This document shows, piece by piece, positions 1-7,480 of a stretch of DNA of 42,900 nt. A program made the translations under genes and the position numbers. Position 1 is the first letter of the stretch, and every line of letters starts with the position of its first letter. The DNA comes from Actinomycetes bacterium. GTDB taxonomy: Bacteria; Actinomycetota; Acidimicrobiia; Acidimicrobiales; GCA-2861595. Location of the stretch: NCBI GenBank assembly GCA_023264975.1, contig JAHFUS010000033.1:1-42900 (forward strand), read 5' to 3'. The notes under the pieces are model-generated. The model did not search any database, was not told the DNA's origin, and saw nothing but the letters and a program-made list of their open reading frames with translations.

Positions 1-53
1 TGGCGGCTCGCATCCTCGAACTTCTCGACGTTGATCCCATCACCACCCGCTGA
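1..53 (+). CDS. 3' end of an unidentified gene (partial)
   Basis: The third forward frame is open from the window edge and reads AARILELLDVDPITTR before a TGA at 51-53. Its amphipathic, protein-like composition suggests a real C terminus, but too little is present to name a family. It would converge on hemL, which ends about 60 bases further on the other strand. Confidence 0.4.
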   Translation, partial: AARILELLDVDPITTR

Positions 54-72
54 CTGACCACCGGAGGAATCA

Positions 73-117
73 ATGGATAGGATCCGACGCCCGGCCATGT
101 GCGGAACGCAGGGCTAG
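73..117 (+). CDS. 14-codon micro-ORF with strong ribosome binding site
   Basis: An ATG at 73 follows a near-perfect Shine-Dalgarno GGAGG at 63-67 with a good spacing, and encodes MDRIRRPAMCGTQG before TAG at 115-117. That TAG overlaps the TAG of hemL on the opposite strand within one CTAG. No family is recognised. It may be a translated small peptide downstream of the partial gene, or a chance ORF behind a purine-rich stretch. Confidence 0.3.
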   Translation: MDRIRRPAMCGTQG

Positions 118-1397
118 CCGGGCGGCGGCACCGAGGCGATCGCCGCCCGCGCCTGGTCGAGCGTGTGCTCGATGTCGGCATGGGTGTGGGCCAAGCTCGG
201 GAAGATGGCCTCGTACGGACCGGGGGCCAGCGCCACGCCCCGCTCCAGCAGGGCCCGGAACAAGGCGGCGTAGAGGCCCGAGCCGCACGACGCCTTGGCC
301 TGTTCGTAGTCGGTGACCGGCGCATCGGCGAAGAACAGGCCGAGGAGGGGGCCGGCCACCGGGACCTGCACAGCGAAGCCGGCCTCTTCGATGACCCCGG
401 CCAGGGCGGGGCCGAGCTCGGCGGCCCGGCCGGCCAGCATCGTGAAGGCGGCCTCGTCGAGCAGGTCGAGCACGGCCAGGCCGGCGGCGGTGGCCAGCGG
501 GTTCCCCGACAGGGTGCCCGCCTGGTAGACGGGGCCGGCGGGGGCGAGCACGTCCATCACGTCGCGGCGCCCGCCGAAGGCGGCGAGGGGCAGGCCACCG
601 CCGATCACCTTGCCGAAGACCGACAGGTCGGGGCGCACGCCATAGACGCCCTGCGCGCCGCCGCTGCCCAGGCGGAAGCCGGTGATCACCTCGTCGAACA
701 CCAGGAGGGCGCCGGCCGCGTCGCACGCCTTTCGGAGGCCCTCGAGGAAGCCGGGCTGCGGGGGGACCAGGCCCATGTTGGCGGCCACCGGCTCGACCAG
801 CACGCAGGCCACGTCGCGGCCGACCTCGGGGACCCGGTTGTAGGGGGCGACGACCGTGTCGGCCACCGCCCCGGCGGGCACGCCGGCCGATGCGGGCAGA
901 CCAAGGGTGGCCACACCGCTCCCGCCGGCGGCCAGCAGGGCGTCGCTATGGCCGTGGTAGCAGCCGGCGAACATCACCACCCGGTCCCGGCCGGTGAAGC
1001 CGCGGGCGACCCGCACCGCGCTCATGGCCGCCTCGGTGCCGCTCGACACCAGGCGCACCATGTCGCAGCCGGGAACCCGCTCGGCGATGGCCTCGGCCAG
1101 CAGGACCTCGCGCTCGGTTGGGGCGCCGTAGCTGGTGCCCTCGCCGGCCGCCTTCCGGATCGCCTCGACCACGGCGGGGTGGGCGTGGCCCAGGATCGAG
1201 GCCCCGTAGGACTGGACGTAGTCGAGGTAGCGCTGGCCCTCCACGTCCCAGACGTGGGCGCCCTCGGCGCGGGCCACAAAGTACGGCGAGCCGCCCACCG
1301 AGCGGAACGAGCGCACCGGCGAACTCACCCCGCCGGGGATGACCTCGCACGCCCGCTTGTACAGCTGCTCATTACTGCGCCCGTGGCCGTCAGCCAT
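114..1397 (-). CDS. hemL: glutamate-1-semialdehyde 2,1-aminomutase
   Basis: This 427-residue protein has the usual HemL length and converts glutamate-1-semialdehyde to 5-aminolevulinate, the last step of the C5 route started by HemA in the same operon. It is a class III PLP aminotransferase: SSGTEAAMSAVRVARG and AGCYHGHSD form the cofactor pocket, VFDEVITGFR is the PLP-ring aspartate region, and FGKVIGGGLP carries the Schiff-base lysine (about K263). The N terminus SNEQLYKRACEVIPGGVSSPVR is typical. The ATG start overlaps the end of hemB by eight bases, so translation is probably coupled. It is the last gene of the rex-hem operon. Confidence in function is very high. Confidence 0.97.
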   Translation of the reverse strand: MADGHGRSNEQLYKRACEVIPGGVSSPVRSFRSVGGSPYFVARAEGAHVWDVEGQRYLDYVQSYGASILGHAHPAVVEAIRKAAGEGTSYGAPTEREVLLAEAIAERVPGCDMVRLVSSGTEAAMSAVRVARGFTGRDRVVMFAGCYHGHSDALLAAGGSGVATLGLPASAGVPAGAVADTVVAPYNRVPEVGRDVACVLVEPVAANMGLVPPQPGFLEGLRKACDAAGALLVFDEVITGFRLGSGGAQGVYGVRPDLSVFGKVIGGGLPLAAFGGRRDVMDVLAPAGPVYQAGTLSGNPLATAAGLAVLDLLDEAAFTMLAGRAAELGPALAGVIEEAGFAVQVPVAGPLLGLFFADAPVTDYEQAKASCGSGLYAALFRALLERGVALAPGPYEAIFPSLAHTHADIEHTLDQARAAIASVPPPG

Positions 1398-2376
1398 GCA
1401 GTGCCTCGGCCAGCTCCCGGGCCAGGTAGGTGAGAATCACGTCGGCGCCGGCTCGCTTGACGGCCAGGGTCAGCTCCAGGGCGGTGGCGGCCCCGTCGAT
1501 CCAGCCCCGTTCGGCCGCCGCCTTGAGCATGGCGTATTCGCCGCTCACCGAATACGCGGCCACCGGCACGTCGACCGCCGCCCGCACGGCGGCGATCACG
1601 TCGAGGTAGGCGAGGGCCGGCTTCACCATCACCATGTCCGCTCCTTCGGCCACGTCGGCCGCCACCTCGGCCAGGGCCTCCCGGGCGTTGCGGGGGTCCT
1701 GCTGGTAGCTGCGGCGGTCACCCTCGCCGCCGGTGATGGCCACATCGACGGCATGGCGGAAGGGCCCGTAGAGGGCGGAGGCGTACTTGGCCGCGTAGGC
1801 CAGGATGGCGGTGGACGGGAGGCCGGCGCCGTCGAGGGCGGTCCGGATGGCCGCCACCTGGCCGTCCATCATCCCGCTGGGCGCCACCACGTCCGCCCCG
1901 GCGGTGGCCTGGGCCACGGCGATGCGGGCGTACAGGTCGAGGGTGAGGTCGTTGTCGGGCTGTCCGGCGGCGTCGAGCACCCCGCAGTGGCCGTGGTCGG
2001 TGTACTCGTCGAGGCAGAGGTCGGCCATGAGGACGACCCGGTCGCCGACCTCGTCACGCAAGTCGTGCAGCGCCAGCTGGACGATGCCGTCGGGGTCCCA
2101 CGCCGCCGAACCGGTGGCGTCCCTTGCGGCGGGGATGCCGAAGAGGACGACGCCCGGCACGCCGAGCTCGGCCAGCTCCCGCACCTCCTTGGTAAGAGAC
2201 TCGCGGGTGTGCTGGACGATGCCGGGCAGCGAGGCGATCGGAACGGGGGCGTCGATGCCCTCACGCACGAACAGGGGCGCCACCAGGTCGTCTACGCCGA
2301 GCCGGGTCTCGGCCACGAGGCGGCGCAGGGCGGGCGTGCGGCGCAGGCGGCGCAGACGCTGGGCGGGGAAGGCCAC
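1390..2376 (-). CDS. hemB: porphobilinogen synthase (5-aminolevulinate dehydratase)
   Basis: The 328-residue HemB condenses two 5-aminolevulinates into porphobilinogen in the cytoplasm. The two Schiff-base lysines are visible in AYAAKYAS (about K197) and MVMVKPAL (about K252). The metal site reads CLDEYTDHGHCG: two of the three zinc cysteines of the E. coli type are kept and the middle one is aspartate, so the metal preference may differ from the classical zinc enzyme. The start is GTG at 2376, four bases after the hemD stop, and the end overlaps hemL. Family identity is certain; the metal-use remark is inference. Confidence 0.96.
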   Translation of the reverse strand: MAFPAQRLRRLRRTPALRRLVAETRLGVDDLVAPLFVREGIDAPVPIASLPGIVQHTRESLTKEVRELAELGVPGVVLFGIPAARDATGSAAWDPDGIVQLALHDLRDEVGDRVVLMADLCLDEYTDHGHCGVLDAAGQPDNDLTLDLYARIAVAQATAGADVVAPSGMMDGQVAAIRTALDGAGLPSTAILAYAAKYASALYGPFRHAVDVAITGGEGDRRSYQQDPRNAREALAEVAADVAEGADMVMVKPALAYLDVIAAVRAAVDVPVAAYSVSGEYAMLKAAAERGWIDGAATALELTLAVKRAGADVILTYLARELAEALHG

Positions 2377-2380
2377 CCTG

Positions 2381-3841
2381 TCAGCGTAGGGGGCCGAGGA
2401 GTTCGACCAGGGCGGCCACGAGGCCGTCGAGGGTCGACTCCTTCGCCGTGGTCGTGACCCCGACGCCGGCGGCGCGCACCGCGTCGGCCGTGATGGGACC
2501 GATGCAGGCCACCACGGGGGGCATCGCTCCGGCGCCGGCCGCCGTCACCCAGTTGGTGACGGAGGAGGCGGACGTGAAGGCGATGGCGTCGGCCGCCGCC
2601 GCCTCCGCCAGCAGGTCCGGCGTCGGCGTGACAGGGACGGTGCGGTAGGCCTCGACGACGTCCACCGTGAAGCCCCGGTCGCGCAACCCGTCGGGCAGGA
2701 CGTCACGGGCGGTGGCGGCCCGGGGGATGAGCACCGACGAGCCGGCGCCGGCCGGGGCGGGGAACGACTCCAGCAGGGACTCGGCCACGAAGCGCGTCGG
2801 CACCAGGTCCGGCACCAGGCACCGGCGCTCCAGCGCCACCGCCGTACCGGGGCCGATGACGGCGATGCGGGCCGCACCGAAGTCCCGGCCGTCGCGCAGG
2901 TAATCGAGGAACCACTCGACGGCATTGGCCGAGGTGAAGACCACCCAGTCGTAGGACGTGAGGCGGTCGACCGCATCGGCGACGGCGAGGCCGCCGTCGC
3001 CCGGCGGGCCGATGGCGATGGTGGGCACCTCGACCACGTCGGCGCCGGCGGATCGGAGCCGGGCGCTGAGCTCGCCCGCCTGGTGCCCGGCCCGGGTGAC
3101 CACGACCCGCCGGCCGAACAGCGGGAGGCGCTCGAACCACGACAGGTCGAGGCCGGCCACCCGGCCGATCACGATCGTCACCGGCGGCTCCAGATCGGCG
3201 TCGGGGAGCGCGACAAGCGTGGTGCGCAGGCTGCGCTGGTCCGGCCGGGTACCCCACCGCACGGCCAGCACCGGCGTGTCGGGGGCGAGGCCGCCGGCCA
3301 TGAGGCGGGGCACGAAGTCGGTCCGGTGGGCCACGCCCATGAGCACCACGATGGTGCCGCCCGCCCGGCCGAGCGCCTCCCAGTCGGTGGGGCGGTCGGC
3401 GCCGTGCTCGCGGTGGCCCGTGAGCACGGTGAACGACGTGGACAGCCCCCGGTGGGTGAGTGGCACGCCGGCGTAAGCCGGCGCCGCGAGTGCGGCCGAC
3501 ACGCCCGGCACCACCTCGAAGGGCACACCCGCGTCCAGGAGGGCCAGCGCCTCCTCGCCGCCCCGCCCGAACACGTACGGGTCGCCGCCCTTGAGGCGCA
3601 CCACCTGGCGTCCCGCCGACCCGTGCTCCACCAGCAGGGCGTTGATCGCCTCCTGGTCGACGGGCCCACCGGGACGCTTCCCCACATCGATGCGCTCGGC
3701 CTTCGCCGGCGCCAGGTCGAGCAACGAGGCCGACGCCAGCCGGTCGTGCAGCACCACGTCGGCCCCTGCCAGCACCTCGGCGCCCCGCACGGTGAGAAGG
3801 CCCGGGTCCCCCGGGCCCGCTCCCACCAGGTACACGGTCAC
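2381..3841 (-). CDS. hemD: uroporphyrinogen-III C-methyltransferase / uroporphyrinogen-III synthase fusion
   Basis: A 486-residue bifunctional protein. Residues about 1-240 are a SUMT (CobA) domain that methylates uroporphyrinogen III to precorrin-2: VGAGPGDPGLLTVRG is the SAM loop, followed by VVRLKGGDPYVFGRGGEE and VVPGVSAALAAPAYAGVPLTHRG motifs. Residues about 250-486 are a HemD domain, with WVVFTSANAVEWF and AIAFTSASSVTNW, which closes hydroxymethylbilane into uroporphyrinogen III. The open frame continues far upstream without making family-like sequence, so the GTG at 3841 that begins VTVYLVGAG is chosen. The fusion places the entry to siroheme and cobalamin next to the haem precursor step. 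A 91-base gap with a hairpin separates it from hemC. Confidence 0.93.
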   Translation of the reverse strand: MTVYLVGAGPGDPGLLTVRGAEVLAGADVVLHDRLASASLLDLAPAKAERIDVGKRPGGPVDQEAINALLVEHGSAGRQVVRLKGGDPYVFGRGGEEALALLDAGVPFEVVPGVSAALAAPAYAGVPLTHRGLSTSFTVLTGHREHGADRPTDWEALGRAGGTIVVLMGVAHRTDFVPRLMAGGLAPDTPVLAVRWGTRPDQRSLRTTLVALPDADLEPPVTIVIGRVAGLDLSWFERLPLFGRRVVVTRAGHQAGELSARLRSAGADVVEVPTIAIGPPGDGGLAVADAVDRLTSYDWVVFTSANAVEWFLDYLRDGRDFGAARIAVIGPGTAVALERRCLVPDLVPTRFVAESLLESFPAPAGAGSSVLIPRAATARDVLPDGLRDRGFTVDVVEAYRTVPVTPTPDLLAEAAAADAIAFTSASSVTNWVTAAGAGAMPPVVACIGPITADAVRAAGVGVTTTAKESTLDGLVAALVELLGPLR

Positions 3842-3866
3842 GGCGCCCGCCGACCGGCCCCGCCCG

Positions 3867-3914
3867 TTCTGGTACCGGGAATCGACCGGTGGCGGTCGGT
3901 TTCCGATACCAGAA
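3867..3914. repeat. 48-bp imperfect inverted repeat between hemC and hemD, also found after serS
   Basis: Two 24-base arms (3867-3890 and 3891-3914) pair at about 19 of 24 positions, starting TTCTGGTACCGGGAATCGACC on the left. A related palindrome with the same core (GAAACCGAC with GGTAC and TTCT ends) lies at 32797-32846 just behind serS. Both begin within 20 bases of a minus-strand stop codon. There is no U tract, so it is either a GC-type terminator or processing hairpin, or a small extragenic palindromic repeat family. Confidence 0.6.
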
Positions 3915-3932
3915 GGAGGCGGGCGGGGTGGG

Positions 3933-4832
3933 TCATGCGAGGCCCTGGAGGCTTTCGAGGAGCCAGGCGCCGCCGGACCGGTCGAGGAGGCGACGGGCGA
4001 GGGAGCGGCCGAGGGAGTCCGGGTCGTCCCCGGTGTCGGTGGCCTGGAGGACGACGTGGCCGTCGAGGGTGGCGAGCATGGCGGTGAGCGTGACGGTGTC
4101 GCCCGGGCCGACGGTGGCGTAGGCGGCCACCGGCAGGTCGCAGCCACCGCCCAGCTCCCGGAGGTAGGCCCGCTCGGCGTCGACGGCCAGGCGGCTCGGC
4201 CGGTGCTCGAGAAGGGCGAGGGCGGACAGCACCTCGGTGTCGCCCTCCCGCGCCTCGAGGGCGAGGGCGCCCTGACCGACCTGGGGGAGCATGAGGGCCG
4301 GGTCGATGAGGTCAGCCTGCTCCGAGCGGCCCAGGCGGACAAGGGCGGCGGCGGCGACCACGATGGCGTCGACGTCGGCGGCCTTGCGCAGGCGGGTCCC
4401 GATGTTGCCACGCAGGCCGCTGTAGGTGAGGTCCGGGCGCAGCGAGGCCAGCTGGGCCCGCCGGCGCACCGAGCCGGTGGCGACGCGGGCACCGGGCGGC
4501 AGGCCGGCGAGGGTGCAGCCCACCAGGGCGTCGCGGGGATCTTCGCGCTCGGGCACGGCCGCCAGCACCAGGCCGGGCGGCGGCAGCGCCGGCAGGTCCT
4601 TGGCCGAGTGGACGGCGAAGTCGGCCCGGCCGTCGAGGACGGCCGCCTGCACCTCCTTGACGAACACGCCCCGGCCGCCGATGTCCCCGATGGGGACGTC
4701 CTGGCGGCGGTCGCCCATCGTCTCCACCACCACCAGCTCGACCGGCCGGTCGATGAGCGACGCCACCGAGCGGGTCTGGGCCAGGGCCAGGGCGCTGCCA
4801 CGGGTGGCGGCCCGGAGCGGCCGGGATGCCAT
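3933..4832 (-). CDS. hemC: hydroxymethylbilane synthase (porphobilinogen deaminase)
   Basis: The 299-residue enzyme polymerises four porphobilinogens into hydroxymethylbilane. Clear family blocks are LRAATRGSALALAQT at the N terminus, DFAVHSAKDLPALPPPGL with the catalytic aspartate region, GSVRRRAQL and YSGLRGNIGTRLRK for substrate binding, and ELGGGCDLPVAAYA carrying the dipyrromethane cofactor cysteine (about C231). The ATG at 4832 shares one base with the hemA stop (TAATG), which implies translational coupling. It lies third after rex in the operon. Confidence 0.97.
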   Translation of the reverse strand: MASRPLRAATRGSALALAQTRSVASLIDRPVELVVVETMGDRRQDVPIGDIGGRGVFVKEVQAAVLDGRADFAVHSAKDLPALPPPGLVLAAVPEREDPRDALVGCTLAGLPPGARVATGSVRRRAQLASLRPDLTYSGLRGNIGTRLRKAADVDAIVVAAAALVRLGRSEQADLIDPALMLPQVGQGALALEAREGDTEVLSALALLEHRPSRLAVDAERAYLRELGGGCDLPVAAYATVGPGDTVTLTAMLATLDGHVVLQATDTGDDPDSLGRSLARRLLDRSGGAWLLESLQGLA

Positions 4833-6094
4833 TAGAGGTCGAACAGCGCCCGGAGGGACTCGGCCAGGCGCTCGCCGCCGGGGGAACCGGCTGCCTCCTT
4901 GAGGCGCACGGTGGGCTCGTGCAACACCTTGGCCAGGAGCGCCTTGGTGAGGGCCTCAACCGCCTCCAGCTGCTTGGGATCGAGCCCCTCGATACGGGGC
5001 GCGAAGCGCTCGAGCTCGGCCGCCCGCAGGTCCTCACCGCGCCGGCGCAGGGCCACAACAAGGGGCGCCAGCTCGCGGGCGGTGGCCACCGCGGCGTATC
5101 GCTCGACCTCCTCGTCGACGATCGCCTGCACCCGGTCGATCTCGCTGCGCCGGCCGGCCATCCCGGCGTCGGCGAAGGCGCGCAGGTCGTCCATATCGAG
5201 CAGGTCGACGCCCTCCAGCCTGCCCACGCCGGGGTCGACGTCGCGCGGCACTGCGATATCGACCACCAGGAGGGGACGGTCGGGGCGAGCCGCCATCACC
5301 GGCTCGAGGTCGTCGGCGTGGAGCAGGACGGTGGGCGAGGCGGTGGACGTGAGGAGCAGGTCGGCGTCCTCCAAGGCGGCGCCGAGGGCGCCAAGCTCCA
5401 CCGGCCGGCCGCCGACCTTGCCGGCCAGGGCCACGGCGCCGGCCCAGCTTCGGTTGGCGACCATCACATCGGCCAGACCCGGGGTGGCGGCCAGGGCGCG
5501 GGCCATACCCTCGCCCATGTCGCCGGCGCCGAGCACGAGGATGCGCCGGCCGGCGAGGCCTCCCAGGCGTTTCGAGGCCATGGCGACGGCCGCCTGCGAC
5601 ACCGACGTGGTGCCCCGGCCGATGGCCGTCTCCGACCGCACCCGCTTGCCCACCTCGACGGCGTGGCGGAACAGGTTGGCGAGCACGGGGCCGGCCGTAC
5701 CCTCGGCTGCGCACTTCTCCCACGCCCCGCGCACCTGGCCCAGGATCTCGCTCTCGCCCACCACGGCCGAGTCGATGCCCGACACCACCCGGAACAGGTG
5801 CGACGAGGCGCCGTCCTCGTAATAGGAGTACAGGTGGTCGGAGAAGTCCTCGGGAGCGGTGAAGCCGAGCTCGGCCAGGAAGTTGCGCACGTCGACCACG
5901 GCACCGTGGAACCGGGCGGCGGTGGCGTAGACCTCGGTGCGCATGCAGGTGGACAGCAGCACCACCTCGCCCAGGTTGACCCGCCCGCGCAGATCGGCAA
6001 GCGCCTTGGGGAGGCGCCCGTCGTTCACCGTCATGCGCTCGAGGATCTCGAGCGGCACGGTGCGGTGGTTGAGGCCTACGACGAGGACAGACAC
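4832..6094 (-). CDS. hemA: glutamyl-tRNA reductase
   Basis: The 420-residue enzyme makes glutamate-1-semialdehyde from glutamyl-tRNA with NADPH, the committed step of haem synthesis here. The N-terminal catalytic domain starts VLVVGLNHRTVPLEILE and has the nucleophile in LLSTCMRTEVY (about C50); the usual STCNR reads STCMR. GIDSAVVGESEILGQVR follows, then the Rossmann segment RILVLGAGDMGEGMA and the C-terminal dimerisation helix region. The start is GTG at 6094, inside the previous gene by 19 bases, and the stop overlaps the hemC start. Position right behind rex suggests NADH/NAD-dependent control. Confidence 0.97.
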   Translation of the reverse strand: MSVLVVGLNHRTVPLEILERMTVNDGRLPKALADLRGRVNLGEVVLLSTCMRTEVYATAARFHGAVVDVRNFLAELGFTAPEDFSDHLYSYYEDGASSHLFRVVSGIDSAVVGESEILGQVRGAWEKCAAEGTAGPVLANLFRHAVEVGKRVRSETAIGRGTTSVSQAAVAMASKRLGGLAGRRILVLGAGDMGEGMARALAATPGLADVMVANRSWAGAVALAGKVGGRPVELGALGAALEDADLLLTSTASPTVLLHADDLEPVMAARPDRPLLVVDIAVPRDVDPGVGRLEGVDLLDMDDLRAFADAGMAGRRSEIDRVQAIVDEEVERYAAVATARELAPLVVALRRRGEDLRAAELERFAPRIEGLDPKQLEAVEALTKALLAKVLHEPTVRLKEAAGSPGGERLAESLRALFDL

Positions 6095-6702
6095 GCCTGG
6101 AGGCGCTCCTTCGCTTGCTGGACCCGGCCGGACCGGATCAGTTCGAGCATGTCCGAGTCCAGCGCGCTGCGCCAGTCCACACCCTCGGTGGACCGGCCCT
6201 GCGCCCGTACGGCATCACGCTCTTCGGACAGGAGACCGGCCAGCACCTCGTACTCCGGGCCGATGTGGGCGCCGATGCGCTCCTTGAGCCACACCGCCAG
6301 CGCCGGGCTGTGGCCGCCGGTCGACACGGTGAGCACCACCGGGCCGCGCCGCACGACGGCCGGAAGGGTGAACGAGCAGTGCTCCGGGTCGTCGGCGCTG
6401 TTGACCCAGATGCCCGCCACCTCGCCGTCCGCGAACACGGCGGCGTCGACCTCGGCCACGCCGGTGGCGGTGACCACCAGCCGGGAGCCGGCCAGGTCAC
6501 CCGTCCGATAGGGGCGCTCGTCCCAGGTGACGTCCAGCGCCCGCATGTCGGCGCCGACCTGGGAGGCGACCACGTGGACGGTGGCGCCGCAGGCCAGCAG
6601 GCCCTCGGCCTTGCGGGCCGCGATCGGCCCGCCGCCCACCACGAGGCAGCGCCGGCCGGCCACCAGCAGGTTCACGGGGTAGAGGGGGACGTCGACAGGC
6701 AC
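6076..6702 (-). CDS. precorrin-2 dehydrogenase / sirohydrochlorin ferrochelatase (CysG-N/Met8-like)
   Basis: A 208-residue protein with the bifunctional CysG N-domain layout. YPVNLLVAGRRCLVVGGGPIAARKAEGLL is the NAD-binding Rossmann motif (about residues 8-36), and SADDPEHCSFTLPAVVRRGPVVLTVSTGGHSPALA is the signature of siroheme synthase N-domains (about 100-138). It would oxidise precorrin-2 made by the CobA domain of the HemD fusion and may insert iron to give siroheme. It starts with GTG at 6702, 11 bases after the rex stop, and overlaps hemA by 19 bases, so it is the second gene of the operon. Confidence 0.88.
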   Translation of the reverse strand: MPVDVPLYPVNLLVAGRRCLVVGGGPIAARKAEGLLACGATVHVVASQVGADMRALDVTWDERPYRTGDLAGSRLVVTATGVAEVDAAVFADGEVAGIWVNSADDPEHCSFTLPAVVRRGPVVLTVSTGGHSPALAVWLKERIGAHIGPEYEVLAGLLSEERDAVRAQGRSTEGVDWRSALDSDMLELIRSGRVQQAKERLQACLSSS

Positions 6703-6713
6703 CGGTTACCAGC

Positions 6714-7379
6714 CTAGGAGGCGGTGTTGGACTCGCTGCCCGGCACGGGGCGGCGTTGCTGGTAGAAGGACAGGATCTGCAACTCGATCGACAGGTCGAC
6801 CTTGCGCACCGACACGTGGGGAGGCACCGACAGCACCACCGGGGCGAAGTTGAGGATGGAGCCGACGCCGGCCGCCACCAGGCGGTCGGCCACGTCCTGG
6901 GCGGTGGACGCGGGCGTGGCGATCACCCCGATCGCGAGCGCCAGGGACTCGGCCAGGCCGGCCAAACGGTCGAGGTGGCTTATCTCGAGATCGCCGACGC
7001 GCTCGCCGACCTTGGCCGGGTCGGCGTCGAAGAGGGCGACGACGCGGAACCCGCGGGCCATGAAGCCCCGGTAGTTGGCAAGGGCGCGGCCCAGGTTGCC
7101 GAGCCCGATGATGGCGACCGGCCAGTCCTGGGTGAGGCCGAGCTCGCGGCTGATCTGGTACAGCAGGTACTCGACGTCGTACCCCACGCCCCGGGTACCG
7201 TAGGAGCCGAGGTAGGACAGGTCCTTACGGACCTTGGCGGCGTTCACGCCCGCCATCTCGGCCAGGCGCTCCGACGAGATGGTGCCGGGGCCGTCGGACA
7301 GCTCGTAGAGGCTGCGAAGGTAGATGGGCAGGCGGGCGACCGTGGCCTCCGGAATGCGCCGTCGCCCGCGGTCAGCCAT
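6714..7379 (-). CDS. rex: redox-sensing transcriptional repressor Rex
   Basis: The 221-residue Rex has an N-terminal winged helix (RRIPEATVARLPIYLRSLYEL, then SSERLAEMAGVNAAKVRKDLSYLGSYGTRGVGYDV) and a Rossmann domain with AIIGLGNLGRALANYRGF, which senses the NADH/NAD ratio. Longer upstream reading frame exists, but the ATG at 7379 gives the family N terminus. A TACCAT -10 element ends eight bases before this ATG, pointing to a leaderless mRNA. Rex heads the haem operon as in Streptomyces (rex-hemACD), where it autoregulates; a Rex-box half-site overlaps the promoter here. Confidence 0.95.
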   Translation of the reverse strand: MADRGRRRIPEATVARLPIYLRSLYELSDGPGTISSERLAEMAGVNAAKVRKDLSYLGSYGTRGVGYDVEYLLYQISRELGLTQDWPVAIIGLGNLGRALANYRGFMARGFRVVALFDADPAKVGERVGDLEISHLDRLAGLAESLALAIGVIATPASTAQDVADRLVAAGVGSILNFAPVVLSVPPHVSVRKVDLSIELQILSFYQQRRPVPGSESNTAS

Positions 7380-7387
7380 CGTCGCCA

Positions 7388-7417
7388 ATGGTAAGACTTC
7401 GTGCGTCAGTTCACAAA
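7388..7417 (-). promoter_or_regulatory. rex-hem promoter with candidate Rex operator
   Basis: On the minus strand TTGTGA (7416-7411) is separated by 17 bases from TACCAT (7393-7388). The -35 region lies in TTTGTGAACTGACGCACGAA (7417-7398), whose first half TTGTGAA matches the Rex box half-site TTGTGAA-N4-TTCACAA perfectly while the second half matches only about four of seven bases. Repression of the operon by Rex at low NADH is inferred. Confidence 0.55.
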
Positions 7418-7480
7418 GGGCCGGCCGGGCCTCGCTGCGCCTGATGGCGGGACGGCCGTTCCCGTCCCTACGCTGGCCGG

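Noticed and set aside
99-1433. Long open frame antisense to hemL (and similar long frames antisense to hemA, serS, mshA and the ABC1 kinase)
   Set aside because: GC-rich codon bias opens antisense frames; the products are Gly/Arg/His-rich with no family features, while the opposite strand encodes well-known enzymes.
3842-4801. N-terminal extension of the HemD fusion frame
   Set aside because: This upstream part is an out-of-frame shadow of hemC. The SAM-binding N terminus begins only at the GTG at 3841.
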